Positions 35,140 to 47,617 of a stretch of DNA of 64,000 nucleotides are shown in pieces. Numbering within the stretch: position 1 is the stretch's first letter; each line of letters opens with the position of its first letter. Where the stretch lies: assembly GCF_905475395.1 (NCBI RefSeq), contig NC_058338.1, forward strand, positions 92,179,435-92,243,434, written 5' to 3'. The notes under the pieces are model-generated. The model was not told where the DNA came from. It made no database searches and worked only from the letters and a program-made list of their open reading frames with translations. The DNA comes from Chrysoperla carnea. Its lineage: Eukaryota; Arthropoda; Insecta; Neuroptera; Chrysopidae. A program made the translations under genes and the position numbers.

Positions 35140-36837
35140 AACAAATTTAATTAAAAATAGCAATGAAAACTTTCCGATAGACAAGCAAGCTATCATAGAC
35201 GTGTTTATCAATGAATAAAATTTCATATAAAATATGTCTCATCTGGTTATTAAATGAAAGAAAGTCGACCTTATACCGTCTCTTGGACTATATTGTTAAA
35301 TGTTAATTATTTAGATGTGATTGTTCTACAAATTGTCAGTAGATAGAAGCACTTTCTTAGTATTTTTTTAGTAAAATTCAAAATGCACAAGTCTACAAAA
35401 CGCTCCAGACTGAATTTAAAATACGCCTTTAAAGGATTGTATGATTTATATTTTATTTTAACCCTTATTTATTGACTGATTAAGAAAATATTTTTAGATA
35501 AACAATAAAAAAAATTGTTACATTTTTTAGATTCAATTAATTTTTTTATATTAATTCAAAGGATTTTTTGTGACGTACGAAATTTACCAAATGTTTTTCT
35601 GCATAGAATCAAGAATTGATTATTTTTTACTTAGTTCTTGTTCTTAAAACTATGTGTATGATAAATAACGAATTTTTTGTTAAAGATATTATTTTTTATT
35701 TAGTGGATAGAGGTATTAATTTAATTTAAACAAATACAAAAAACAAATAAAAACACTGTAACATTTTTTTTATGTTTTATTTATTGGCGTTTCAATTTTT
35801 AAAAATTGCAATAAAGAATAATTAAAGTAAATAAAAAAGAAAGTTTGTTTTAATCATATTTCATGAAATTAATACCTTTACCCAACCCCATCTATGAGTC
35901 ATTCTAGCAGATTGTACGCGATTTTTTCAGTGTCCGCGTAAAAATTAGGTTATTTGTATTTTAGAGAATCGGAGATCTAGTAAATCGCTTAGAATCTGCT
36001 AGTCAGATTCAATTTGCAAAGTACAGAGCTGTAGTTCGGTTTTGAGTGAATAATCAATTGGTATCAGAAACAGCACTTAGTATCGAAGTGAAGTTTGAGG
36101 TGACATAATAAAGTTGAAACGAAGAATATAAATAATAACGTGGAAAAGTTGAACTATGGAATCTGCAACAATAATCGATTTTTGTACTTACATATGATAT
36201 GTAAGTACAAATAATTTATGTTACAATATATTCGAAAAAATCACTTTTTGACTTATCTTCTGTTAAGCATTTTACTTTTTCACGAATTACAAACCAAATT
36301 ATTAGTTTGTGTTTTTTGTTCATATTTTTTTCTCTTGAATCTTATTCATAGCTCAGCAAAGTCCGGAAGGCAAAGTTCTTTAAAACCGGAGAGGTGGCAG
36401 CCCTAATTAAAACACGTGGTAATAGCTCTCTGCCCCGTCATAAATAATCTCTTGAGTCGATGTGGAGCATTTTCTCTCATAGGACTATATATATATGGCA
36501 GAGCGGCCATTTTCGAGATAAAGGGGAAGGGGAAAATAACATGAAAAACCAAACCCTTGAAAAAGGGTAACATGGTTTGGATTGATATAAGTCGGGAAGA
36601 GAAGGAAGGATATGTTTGCTAGTTTTGATTAAAAGAAAAGACAAAAAAATGAAAACAAAAGACAGCCTGATGAGCAGTACAAAGTACGCAACGACTAAGG
36701 ACTAGATAGGCGCCTTTTTTCCTGTTAAACTCTCCACTCGCGTTTCACGTCCTTGTTATATGGGTTCGTGCTGTATACACTATTTACACTGAGTGTAAGT
36801 AGAGAAGGATAGATAGTCAAATTATACCATAATGACA
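35140..36837. other. Intergenic, no gene seen
   Basis: A+T-rich with a perfect 31-bp palindrome at 36181-36211. No coding sequence was recognised. Confidence 0.45.
36181..36211. repeat. Perfect 31-bp palindrome
   Basis: TTTGTACTTACATAT, one G, then the exact inverse ATATGTAAGTACAAA. Confidence 0.85.
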
Positions 36838-37076
36838 CTCCTGGTGGGAAAAATATTTGAAGAAAGAATAAGAAATTCTGAAAAAGTCTTGGGAACTTTG
36901 AATTTCTCAACGTTTTCGGACTAGTCTAATTCAGAGTTATTCAGAGTTCTTAATACTTTTTTAAAGTTTCTAAGACTTTTTCAGAGTTTCCTAAGACTTA
37001 TTAAGACTTATTATTTTTTCAAATATTTTTTCCACCAGGGACTATCCACTCTTTACTTACACTCACTATTTACTAT
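36775..37076. mobile_element. Nested inverted-repeat elements (CCTGGTGG core)
   Basis: The inner element (36838-37042) has about 22-base inverted ends, CCTGGTGGGAAAAATATTTG against CAAATATTTTTTCCACCAGG. Outside it a second inverted pair (CTGAGTGTAAGTAGAGAAGG at left, CTTTACTTACACTCACTATT at right) encloses it. The interior has inverse AAGTCTTGG and CTAAGACTTTTTCAG motifs. Related to 12878-13072. Confidence 0.6.
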
Positions 37077-37079
37077 GGT

Positions 37080-37265
37080 GGGTTGAGGTTAGGTACTGTA
37101 GCAAAAGTGTATGTTTTAAAAGAAGTATTCCGCTATTTTTGAAAAAGTACTTCAAAATGTTTCAATTTTAGAACTGTTATTTGATATTTTCAGCTTGACC
37201 CTTTTTTACTTCAGCTTGAACCTTTATTTACCTGTAGCCTCCATACTTTTTGCTTACATTTCCAA
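37080..37265 (+). repeat. Family G fragment
   Basis: CTGTAGCAAAAGTGTATGTT, TTTTAGAACTGTTATTTGAT and the end CTGTAGCCTCCATAC match the family G interior and right end (9055-9480). Confidence 0.55.
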
Positions 37266-37974
37266 CTTTGTTTAAATATTTTTTAATATCCCACTTTGTA
37301 TATTGAGGTGATAAAAAGAATCAGAATGTAACAATATGTGTATGATACCTGCACAGGACTGTAAAATTAAAAATGATTACATTCATCGTAAAAAACTTTT
37401 ATTATAGCAAGGAGAAGAGAAATAAAACATAAATATTTATATCCAGTGTAAATTAGAAACAAAACAAAAAAACAACCAAAATTACAATACAAAAAATGTT
37501 ATGTAACAAAATAAATTTTTTATTTTTTTCAATTAGTGCTAATTTAAAAACAAAATACCTAAAAATAATGTCTATAAAATTAATTAAAAGTGAGTTTATT
37601 GTTTAGGTAAACATTATTCTGAATAAAATAAAGAATAATTCTTAAAAAAATACATATCGAGTTTTGTTTGGACAGTTTTTATTTTTTTCCAATTTTTCCC
37701 ATGTTGAATATCGGGGCACACGAGCGACTGGAATGAAAGTTGGTGAAACTTGTTGGTGAAACTTGATTCTGAAAGGAATGTGTTTCAATTGCAGAAAACA
37801 ATATTTCTTTTGAAGAACCATTTTGGAAAACTTTGATTACTTTCTGCACCAACACCAAAAGACGTTATTTCTGCAAAATCCTATAAGAAGGCATACATAC
37901 GATAATTTCAATTTACTAATTTGACAAAATTTGAAAAATACGGTCTAAATTTAGTGAGATTACATAATTAGTTT

Positions 37975-38925
37975 ATCAAAATTTAGGTGTGATAGAGCAA
38001 AATCAAATTTTTTGGATTTTGATGATGTCACAGAGGTTAAAAAATAATTTTTTTTTAATATCTGGGGCAAATGTTATCCAATTAGGACGAATTTTTTTTG
38101 AAACCTACTAATTTTTGGTCAAAGTTTTCATTTCTATTGTTAATTTTTCCCTTACATTGTTCCTTGCGTAAAAATGTGGAAATTGATGACGTTATAGAGG
38201 TTAAAAAATTAAAAAATCAATTTTTTTTGATACCTTGGGCAAATGTTATCCAATTTGGACGAATTTTTTTTTGAAACATATTAATTTTGGGTCATAATTT
38301 CGAGTATTAATTTTCCTTTTACATTATTCCTTGTGCCAAATGTGGAAACCATGGTGGTTAATTTTTAAATTTATTAAAGATACTTTAAATTTTTCCCAAA
38401 AATTGAAAAATAGCACCCAAACTTATTGGAAATACAAAATTGGATAAAATTTGGATGTGGTGGAGCAAAATAAAATTTTTTGGATTTTGATGACGTCGTA
38501 GAGGTTAAACAAATCAATTTTTTTGATATCGTGGGCAAATATTCTGTTATCCAATTAGAATACAATTTTTTTTTGAAACCTACTAATTTTGGGTCATACT
38601 TTACATTTCGAGTATTAATTTTTCTCTAACATTATCTTTTGTCCCAAATGTGGTAACTATGATGGTTATTGTTTGAAATTTATTGAAGATACCTTAAATT
38701 TGACTCAAAATTTGAAAAATAGCACCTACATTTTGTGGGAAAACACAATTGGCTTATCAAAATTGGATAAAATTTGGGTGTGATAAAATAAGGTCAAAAA
38801 ATCAATTTTTGTTGATATCTTGAGCAAATGTTATCCAATTACTACGAATTTGTTTTTGAAACATACTAATTTTCGATCATATTTTCTATTTTTCTTGTTT
38901 GTCCCTAATATTAGCGCTTGTGCCT
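37975..38925 (+). repeat. Degenerate tandem repeat, about 290-bp unit
   Basis: The marker GTTATCCAATTAGGACGAAT or variants recurs near 38073, 38248, 38546 and 38831, and TTGGGTGTGATA-like blocks near 37985, 38450 and 38775. It makes about four diverged units. Non-coding. Confidence 0.7.
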
Positions 38926-39200
38926 TACACTTTCTTATTGCAGTCTAAAAATTGTTTAGTATTTATTGAGGTGTATACCAGATGCAATTCAATAAGAGTA
39001 CGAAGTAAAAACCGATTAATAAACAGAAATAATGAACTTCTGCAAAATGCGACGATTTTTGTAATCTATTGTGTGCAGACACCAATAATATGCATTAAAA
39101 AAATGATATGTTTTGGTAATAACTATTTATTTAAAATTAAGGATATTGTTATTACAGTGTAAAATATTGTTCAGTCATAATAGTAAGTAGCACATATATA

Positions 39201-39227
39201 GGGTGATTCATTTTAAATGAATCATCC
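39201..39227. repeat. Short palindrome
   Basis: GGGTGATTCATTT, T, AAATGAATCATCC: 13-base arms with one mismatch. It lies next to TATATAGGGTG, which could be a transposon tip. Confidence 0.6.
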
Positions 39228-39324
39228 TTGGAACTTTGATCCACATGAGTTGCTGTATTTTTCGCTAAAATACGCTTATACCTACAATTAGACAATAAAT
39301 TACAATCCTACTATTTTTATACCA

Positions 39325-39960
39325 TACACAGAGTGTGGGCCATTTTAATCTATACATCTAAATATCTCGTTTTATAGTTAACAAATAAGAAAATAACTTA
39401 AAAAAAAGTTTCTGAATTTGATGGGGAACATCATGTTCAGACATTATATTGGAACTACTTCGGATTTCTTTAATAGCCAGATCCTAAACGGTAAGAGATA
39501 GAATAATACTTTAAATTAGAAAGTTGATTCTCATAAAAAAGTAACAATTTTTGTAAAAAGTAAAAATATGTCATTATTGCATTGATAATTGAAAGAAAAT
39601 TCGCTCAAAGTTTATCGATAATTGTAGGTCAAAGTCATGGACACTGGCGAAAGTCCTCTATTGCCCTTGACAACTTTTAGCTAAAGCATTTTTCCGTATT
39701 TGGCGTGTTTTTTTTCGATTAAGGGCAATAATGATATATTTTTAAGTCGCATTTCTTCCGAAAGTCAACGCTTTTCGAAAAAGTGTTTTGAACAAAAATT
39801 TGTAATTTTTTTTATCAGGATCAACTTTCTAATTTAAAGTGTTATTCTATCTCTTACTGTTCAGGATCTAAATTAGCTATTAAAGAAACCCGAAGAACAA
39901 AGTCCATTCTGATATCAGAACATGATGTTTAGCAGTTAAACAATTAAAACTTTAGGTTTT
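39325..39960. mobile_element. Family E foldback element, copy 1
   Basis: A left arm (about 39415-39560, CTAAACGGTAAGAGATAGAA) and an inverse right arm (about 39790-39940, TTCTATCTCTTACTGTTCAG) of about 150 bases flank a centre with TCAAAGTCATGGACACTGGC and CTATTGCCCTTGACAACTTT. The family recurs at 51785-52320. Non-coding. Confidence 0.65.
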
Positions 39961-40568
39961 AGATATTATAAAACAATCTGTAATTAATCTTGAAAAAGCT
40001 TAACAATTAAATTTATTTGCATTAATTTTAAGCTTTGAAAATAACCTTTTTGGAGTTTTACCAAACATTAAGCTGTTAATAATTCAAAAATGGTAAATTA
40101 TAGGGAACAATCATAGGGAGCGTTTTTGACGTAAAATTAGCCAAGATATTTGACTTTTTTTCGGAGGGGAGGAGATATACACAAATTGGACTAATAGGGT
40201 TTCTGGCAACCTCCGGAGTATTAAACTATAAGTTTTAATGAACAAGAATCAATTGACAAAAATGCTGTCATCGGATTTTGCACACTCTACCTAGCGCCTG
40301 CTCTATTCGTTAAAAATGCATCACACGGTATGTATATAGATATAACGAACGATACGTAAAGGGTTAACGCTCTGTAAGTTCTTGGCTTCCATTCAACAAC
40401 GAATAACGAAGAGAACGTATACACAGTCACAGTGAGATAAATGATGATTCAATATCAATGAGACAACAACTGCACAGCTGATGCGTTGAATTCGATGCGC
40501 AACGTAACCAACGTGCAAGCTTACTGCATGTCATTAGACGAGCTTTTGCCGTCGTCAAGTATACAAGT

Positions 40569-40970
40569 ATGGAGAAAGTGTTAAAGCGTGTTGGTTTATC
40601 AAGACGTTCAGAATCTGTGACAACAACACCTAATACCGGTACCGTTGCTGCGGATAATACCACCAACAGCACCGGTAAAACACGTCGACGACGTCGTAGT
40701 AAATCACGACGACGTGTTACTACATCCACGACGGAGAGTGGCGGTGGTGGGGTTGAAGTTGTTGCAAAACCACGGGGTGTATTTAATATTGATTGGACTG
40801 AATATGTGAAAGAGTGTAAACCATCATGTAGACCGCGTGCAATCACCAGGAGGTTATGTCGTGGTCGACGTAGTGAGGACAATGAATTATATCGTTCAAA
40901 TAGTTTTAAATTTGAACGCTTTGTACGTGGAAGGGATGAAACAATTGTATCCAATACACTTGAGAAACAG
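40569..40970 (+). CDS. Probable first coding exon, Arg/Ser-rich protein of unknown family
   Basis: 134 codons from ATG to CAG followed by GTAGCT (donor at 40971), phase 0; without splicing the frame stops after four more codons at 40982. It begins MEKVLKRVGLSRRSESV, then a Thr/Asn-rich stretch, an RRRRRSKSRRR basic cluster (about 40-50), poly-Gly and a more structured part (GVFNIDWTEYVKECKPSC, ending LYRSNSFKFERFVRGRDET). The local base composition is clearly higher in G+C and CpG than its surroundings, as for a promoter-proximal exon. An in-frame TGA at 40479-40481 bounds the frame. The basic cluster could be a nuclear signal. No downstream exon was recognised up to 64000, so the intron would be long. 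The opposite strand is also open (40954-40427) but looks like a shadow. Confidence 0.6.
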
Positions 40971-42963
40971 GTAGCTCATTAACACTATCCTATTTATATT
41001 TTAAAATGCAATGTTATTGTTATAGGCATGCTCCTCTTAACATCCATATTTTATGCCCTTGTCTTTACTGGGAAAAACCGATCGATCCTTATTATTTAGG
41101 TAATTCGAATTCTTGTTCCTCGAAAAAAACCTTGTTTCTAAAGTTCATTTATGTCTTTTTTGAGTTAGGTACAATGAAAAAACCAAACAGCCTTCATTTT
41201 TTTGATTCAATTTTTTGGATAATTTTTGGTATTTCTATCTCTTAATTACGTCACAATTTTGGTGGACAGTGAAGAAAAAAAACTCAATTGATATTCAATT
41301 TTTTGTTTTGACATTGACAACTGTTACATCCCCACTTTTTCTCCCCCCACCAAAATTATTTCCAAGTTCATGGATATGTTTTATACCTGTTTTGAGCTAT
41401 AATGTAAAAAAACCAATAATTTTTCATTTTTGGTTTTAATTTTTAATATTATATCTCTAGATAACGTCAAACTTCTGATGACAGTGAAAAAAACCCAATT
41501 GATATTCAATTTTTTGTTTTGACGTTGACAACTATTACATCCCCACTTTGTATCTCTCCTCCAAGTTCATGAGTTATAAAAAAAAAACTTATAATTTTTT
41601 GTTTTTGGTTTTAATTTTTGATATTATTCCTCTAAATTACGTTACACTTCTTGGGTTGACAGTGAAAAAACCCAATCGATAATAATTTTTTGTTGTTTCC
41701 AAATTGACAACTGTTACATTCCCACTTTTTCTCCCGCCACCAAAATTGTTTCCAAGTTCATGAATTACAGTGAAAAAAAAAACAATAATTTTTCATTTTT
41801 TGTTATAATTTTTTAGATAATTTTTTAGATAATTAATATATTCGCTAAATTACGTTCTTGAGTTGACAGTGAAAAAATTCAATCGATATTCAATTTTTTG
41901 TTTGTTTTGAATTTGACAATTGTTACATCCCCACTTTTTCTCCCTCCATACTAAAATGTTAATTTATGTATAATTAATACTTATTTGGTTTACGATTGAC
42001 GTTTGATTTGAAATGTAGGTAATTAATAATTCATTCATTTAAAATTTTATTTAAAACGAATGGAAGATATATTTTTTTAAAATTAACGTCAGTGAATGTT
42101 GAGCTTTAAAAGCTCCTAATTAGATATTAATTACATTTATATTTTCATGTCGTGTTTTTATTTGATTTCAAATTCAAAAGAGAGAAGTTCATATTATGAC
42201 ATGTCATTTACATGTTTTTAAATAATAGGACTAGTTGATTTGTACGTTTTATAGTTCGTAACTCGGTAGAGATTTTCTTTGAGTAATTAGTCAGCTTTAA
42301 TTAAATATGATTGATTTGCTTTGCAATTCAAAGTTATATGGGAGAGCCAGACCTAAAAATATTCTCTGAATTTACTAAAGCTAGATCATTTGACTATTGC
42401 TTATAGTAGTTGTGTACACACACATACTGCGGCCAGTCAATTGATCGATAGAACAGAGGTCAGATATTGGCTATTAAAACGGTTATGATTGTCGTGGTAT
42501 TTAAATGATTTTACTAAAGCTGAAAATTGTTATACAGATTGTATATTGCAAATAAATAAAAATATTGTGATAGTCAGTCAGTTAAATGTGAGAACAGAGC
42601 TGGCCAGTTAGCCTTAATGTATGTACAATAAATAAATAAGTTGCAATTATTTTTTTAAACCTGAAAATTTTGTAGAGGTACCTAATTGTGTATTAATTTT
42701 AAATAAAATGGTGAGCCAACCATATTACGAAACAACTCCCGTCAGGTCTATGCCACTTTTTTATTTTTGATCCATCTTTTCTAAACAATTGTTGGGTCAA
42801 ATGGTTTCCGTGTTGAGTCATAGGTGGATTTACGAGAACTAAAAAAAAGGAAAAGTGGAGAAAGAGACGAAAAAGGGTTCGAAGTAGAAGTAGACAATAT
42901 TTTAGTCATAGGGCTCCCGTTGATGGCCCACGGTATATTTACGAAGACGTAAAAAAAAAACTG
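40971..42963. other. Possible intron downstream of the Arg/Ser-rich exon
   Basis: Holds the roughly 200-bp tandem repeat at 41170-41960 and otherwise A+T-rich DNA. No exon was seen. Confidence 0.4.
41170..41960 (+). repeat. Tandem repeat, about 200-bp unit, four copies
   Basis: The marker GACAGTGAA followed by AA...CAATTGATATTCAATTTTTTG recurs near 41265, 41480, 41660 and 41865. Each unit also has GACAACTGTTACATCCCCAC and a CTCCC-rich block. Small open frames in it are by-products. Confidence 0.75.
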
Positions 42964-43590
42964 CTTAAGGATGTACGAGTGCTGGAGCAATTTTGGATAA
43001 AAGGTTTGTTTTTTTTTATATCAAGTTGAACTAAATCTAAATCAATTTTGAAAATTTCATGGGTTGTCCGATTAATTAAATAAATAATTGACTTCAAAAG
43101 TAGGCATATTTAACATTGGTTTTATATTGGAAAACGGTAGATGGATGATATGTTTTCATAGATTTCTCCAAAACTAGTTGGTGGAAATTAAAAAAAAAAA
43201 CAATTTAAATTAAAATGAAAACCTTATTAATTAATAAAAGAAGAAAAAAACCCGTTGTGCCTTTCTAATAAAGGATGTATGAGCACGGTAATGAGGACAC
43301 AAATTTAAAAAAAAATTTTTTTTTTCAATTTTGATGGTGAATTTTGTTATAACTTTACAGTATGAGGCGTACAATAAGTAAAAATACAATTTTTCGATAT
43401 TTGAAGTAATTTTCAAAATATCGAAAATTATGTTTAATTATTTAGCTTTCGATATTTCGAAAAAATTGTATTCTTATTTTTCGTCTACATTCATGAAGTT
43501 ATAACAAAATTCTTCATCAAAGTTGATAATAAGGTACAAATAATTTCAACCTCAAGTCTAAACTTGCCTTGGTGCTCGTACCACCTTAAG
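42964..43590. mobile_element. TTAA-flanked family D element, full copy (627 bp)
   Basis: CTTAAGGATGTACGAG at left and the inverse CTCGTACCACCTTAAG at right, with TTAA at both tips. Inside, an inverted pair of about 50 bases (AATACAATTTTTCGATAT and inverse, extending to GTTATAAC) can form a hairpin. Non-coding. Confidence 0.75.
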
Positions 43591-44020
43591 TGGGCTTCCA
43601 CCAGAAATCCGCCAACGGGATACAACATTTATAAATGCGGAACTGAATCCCTGAATATAAGGTATATTCATTCATATATACCTAGGTAGTTTTCAATTTA
43701 AATTTGATTAATATGTTCGGTTATGGTAAATATCCGGTGACACATTCATGTAATTTGTTTTAAATTACGGTCTTAAACATTCATTATTGGTTCGACGAAC
43801 TTACAAATCTAATTTGTTTTCTTCAATCATTGTATCTATAAATGTTTTTATAGGTACATACATCAACTTATACGCCATACAGTCCTTTGCTTTAGTATGG
43901 TAAAATTAGGAATTTAGGGATTATATTTTTTTTTCGTTTACAAAAAATCATCCACATAAAAAAGCACGTAAGTCTTTATAATATTAGATAATTATTTGAT
44001 CTCAAAATAAATTTTTTTTA

Positions 44021-44722
44021 CAACGTGTTCTGTTATTGACTGCAGAAATCCGGCTTACCAAAATAAGCTCATCAAGAGCTACAAAAAAACTCTTTTCCAA
44101 ATTTGAATCTGAGTCTTAATTTGGGAGATACGTTTATGGCAAAAATTGATAAATTTGTTCATTCACTGACTATTATTCGATAACCAGTAGCCAATGATAA
44201 TCAATAGAAATTAGTAAATTTCACTTAATAATGAAAGGGATTTAAAAAAAAGTACAAAATTATTTAATTGGATCTGGTCAAAATATCCCACTTTTTAGAT
44301 TTTTATTATATTTTTATGAGAAAACAATAACGACTCTGAATTAAAATTATATCATTGGACGTAAACAAACAAACCACACCCATTGTGACGTAATTTGTTT
44401 GTTTACTAATAATCTTGTGTTTTCTCGCAAAAATATAATAAAAATATAAAAAGTGGGATTTGACCAAAACCAATTAAATAATTCTATACTTTTTTAAAAA
44501 TCCCTTCCATTATTCAGTGAAATTTATTAATATCTACTGATTATTATTATTGGCTACTGGTTATTGAATGATAGTCAGTGAATGAACAAATTTATCAATT
44601 TTTCCTTACCCGTATTTCCCAAATTAGACCTCAGATCCAAATTTGGAAAAGAGTTTTTTTGTTGCTCTTAATGAGCTTATTTTCGGAAGCTAGGTTTCTG
44701 CAGTCAATAACAGAACACGTTG
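44021..44722. mobile_element. 702-bp full-length palindromic foldback, TA-flanked
   Basis: TA at 44019-44020 and 44723-44724. Both tips read CAACGTGTTCTGTTATTGAC and the arms stay about 90% matched for about 330 bases up to a short centre (ACAAACAAAC ... GTTTGTTTAC). The whole element is one hairpin. TA targets fit Tc1/mariner-type mobilisation. No coding sequence. Confidence 0.88.
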
Positions 44723-44724
44723 TA

Positions 44725-46805
44725 TACTTGAATAGGAGATCGGACTAAATTTTTTTTATCACTTCAGGTGAAGAATTTTCACTGGACGTGTAAGTGAAGT
44801 TGGTTTTTAAAAATCTTTACTAGTATGTAAGATATTGTTTTGTGCCCAAAAGATCTTTACTTCCACCACAACATCTTAATGTTTTATAAGATAAGACTTT
44901 GAAAATCCTTGAGGATGAAAACGAAGTCCAATAAATTAAACACTGATATATTTTTGATATTTCGTATAATTAATAATATTTTCGATGAATTTATGAAATT
45001 ATGTTATAAAATGTTATCACTGGTAATGTTTCGTTACGAATTAAGTTGCAGTTGAATCTTCAAGTTATAATAATTACTGTATGATGTTTTTTAAGTTTGT
45101 ATAATCACTGTATGATTCTGATAAACCGATGTCTTTAAATACAAAACTTTTAGGTATTGAATATTAAACTTTTAAATATTGTGACGTAAAAATTAAAATA
45201 TTAATTTTGCTGACCAGATAAATATAATCAGAACCACGCCACTATTACAAATTAGACCTCAATTAAATTATTACGATATTCAATATAAGGCACTTAACAA
45301 TAATAATTAACAATATAAACTTTGCTGACTAGCTGAATGAACTAAGCCAATATTTCAAATTAGGTTATTATAATATAAAAATGTTATTATTTAATAATAA
45401 TATGAATGACTTAGTGTGTTAGAACCACGTTTTTAAGTATAACGCCGTCCAGGGCCTAACAATATGAAAGTTTAATATTCCTAATTAAACAAAGAGGAAG
45501 ATGCCCACTAGTGACGTTATACGTGGGTATCGCCATAGAGATTACATATAAAACTTTGTTTTTCTAAAAGGAGATGGGAAACTTTTGAATGCAATCTTTG
45601 ATTGCTTATAACTTCTTCGTTTTTTAATCAATTTTAAATTCACTTTCAAATTTTGTCGTGGTATCAAGTCCAGTTTTACATTTTTTTGGGTAATGTGTCC
45701 AATTCGACATCTCGATTATCACCTATTTATTGTCACAGTCTTGAGAAAGTCTTATGTATAAAAACGAAACGTGTAGAATTAGAAAATACCTAACTTGTTT
45801 TATTATTTACTAATTTTCATTGCACAACAATCTTTCAATGATGAGGGAGTCACTCATCAGAAGCTTCCGAAATATTCTTTTATAAAGAGTTGAAAAGTGT
45901 TGGGTAAGCAAAAAGAAGTAAAATTAGATTAATTAATAAAATTAGAGTTTCATCGAGATACTTGTTAAGATCAAAACATTTCCCTGATCCCTCCAGTTCA
46001 CTAAGTATCCTGGAACGGCCGAAATGTTAGGAAAAAATATTCGATATTCTATACTTTCATTATCGGGAAGCCGCTTGACACCAGTACAGCCGTCACTGCT
46101 TGTATCGAGTGATTTAATAAAGGAATGAAATGTATAGCTTTTGCAATAAGAAAGCTCCCCAAAAACTTAAAAGCTATAAATTACTCCTGTATTTAAATTT
46201 GACGGACAAAAAAATCATTACCAAAATTCTGTTGGTTCTTAGACCATTAGGTACCATCTTAAATTTATAAATTGTAAATAAATTCAGAGAATTTTAAAAA
46301 TAAAAATTGCCGAAAAGCTTTGAATTTAACCAAAATAAAAGCTGGTTGTTTATTTTTATTTATAGCAATATATACATTTTTTATTATAAAGCTCTTAGCT
46401 TTTAGTATTACTTTACAATAAATTTTAGTGGTCTAGTATTTAAGTATAACATATGAGTATACTTACAGCGTGTATCAAGTAAGAGTCTCATAACGGCGGT
46501 AGGCTGCGTCTAAATAAAGAAAAAAAAAGTTAATGCTAATAGACAAAAAATGCTTTTATCAAACGTTTAAAATAAAACATATTCATTAAAATTTTAAGAA
46601 TAAGTGATAATAAACAGTTGAGAAAATTGTTGAAATACTCTGTATATAGACAATGTTGAATATCAGTGCTTCCATTATTTAAAAAAAAAAATTAGAAAAC
46701 TTTAAATAATTAATATTTGTACTACTTTTCGAAGTGTTTTCCAAAAAAACTTTCTTTTTGTTTTTCAGAAGAGATTCAATAATTTATTACAAAGACTCGT
46801 CTGCT
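44725..46805. other. Intergenic, no gene seen
   Basis: A+T-rich, with a weak two-fold repeat near 45180-45360. No recognised gene or element. Confidence 0.45.
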
Positions 46806-46970
46806 AATTTCAAATCGATATCTTTTTTCGTTTTTGAGTTATCGTGCTCACGGACTGGAAATAAAAATACCAAAATTTCAGTCATATCATCAATGTTTCT
46901 AAGCGTTACAAACTTGGGACTAAATTTAATATACCTTGATAAATATTTCATTTATACAGATTATACAATT
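46806..46970 (+). repeat. Family B fragment, internally deleted
   Basis: GATATCTTTTTTCGTTTTTG, CGTTACAAACTTGGGACTAA and ATATACCTTGATAAATATTT match the right half of family B. Confidence 0.55.
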
Positions 46971-47049
46971 TTTTATAAAGAATGGATATATTTTGGACAA
47001 AGAAAATATTTTACTTCTTACCTCTTATTTGTAGTTTTTTTAAGAAAAA

Positions 47050-47617
47050 ACAAGTGAAAACAAACAATTAACTGAGTTAATTGTTGAAATACCATGCATA
47101 ATCAGTGTTGATTTCTTTATCACATAACACATACAAACATGGGACACATACATAACTGATAATCAAGTATAGTACATATTATAAAATTTCCGCCTAATTG
47201 GCGCACTCACGGGTAAACAGTGATGTTTACGAAAAAATTTTTCAAAAAAAAGTTGTTTAATTTTTGATAAGGAACATTTTTTACATTTAAACTTTTGTTC
47301 TATCTCTAACGGTTTACAAGATGGGTCCTACGGACCCAAGACCCAATTGACCTATGATGCTCATTTAACGAACTTGACCTCACTTTTTACGTCCTGAGTA
47401 CGCTGTAAAAATTTCAGCTCGATATCTTTTTTCGTTTTTGAGTTATCGTGTCCACAGACGGATGGACGGGCGGACGGACAACCGGAAATGGACTAATTAG
47501 GTGATTTTATGAACACCTATGACAAAATTTTTTTCCTAGCATCATTTTTTTTAAGCGTTACAAACTTTGGACTAAACTTAATATACCATGTATATTTCAT
47601 ATATACATGGTATAAAA
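47050..47617 (+). mobile_element. Family B element (Helentron-like), complete
   Basis: The left end ACAAGTGAAAACAAACAATT runs into a CAATTAACTGAGTTAATTG hairpin. In the middle are a CGGACGGACAACCGGAAATG microsatellite-like block and AGGTGATTTTATGAACACCT. The right end is a strong hairpin, ATACCATGTATATTTCATAT followed by ATACATGGTATA. Short terminal hairpins plus a central tetranucleotide run are typical of Helentron-derived non-autonomous elements; the assignment is by architecture. Non-coding. Confidence 0.65.

Noticed and set aside
40427..40954. 175-codon open frame on the minus strand
   Set aside because: It is the complement of the Arg/Ser-rich exon; poly-Arg/Leu/Val content is what antisense of CGN/ACN codons gives. 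The plus frame has a donor and better start context.
46734..47057. 107-codon frame, plus strand
   Set aside because: Starts in A+T-rich DNA and crosses a deleted family B fragment.
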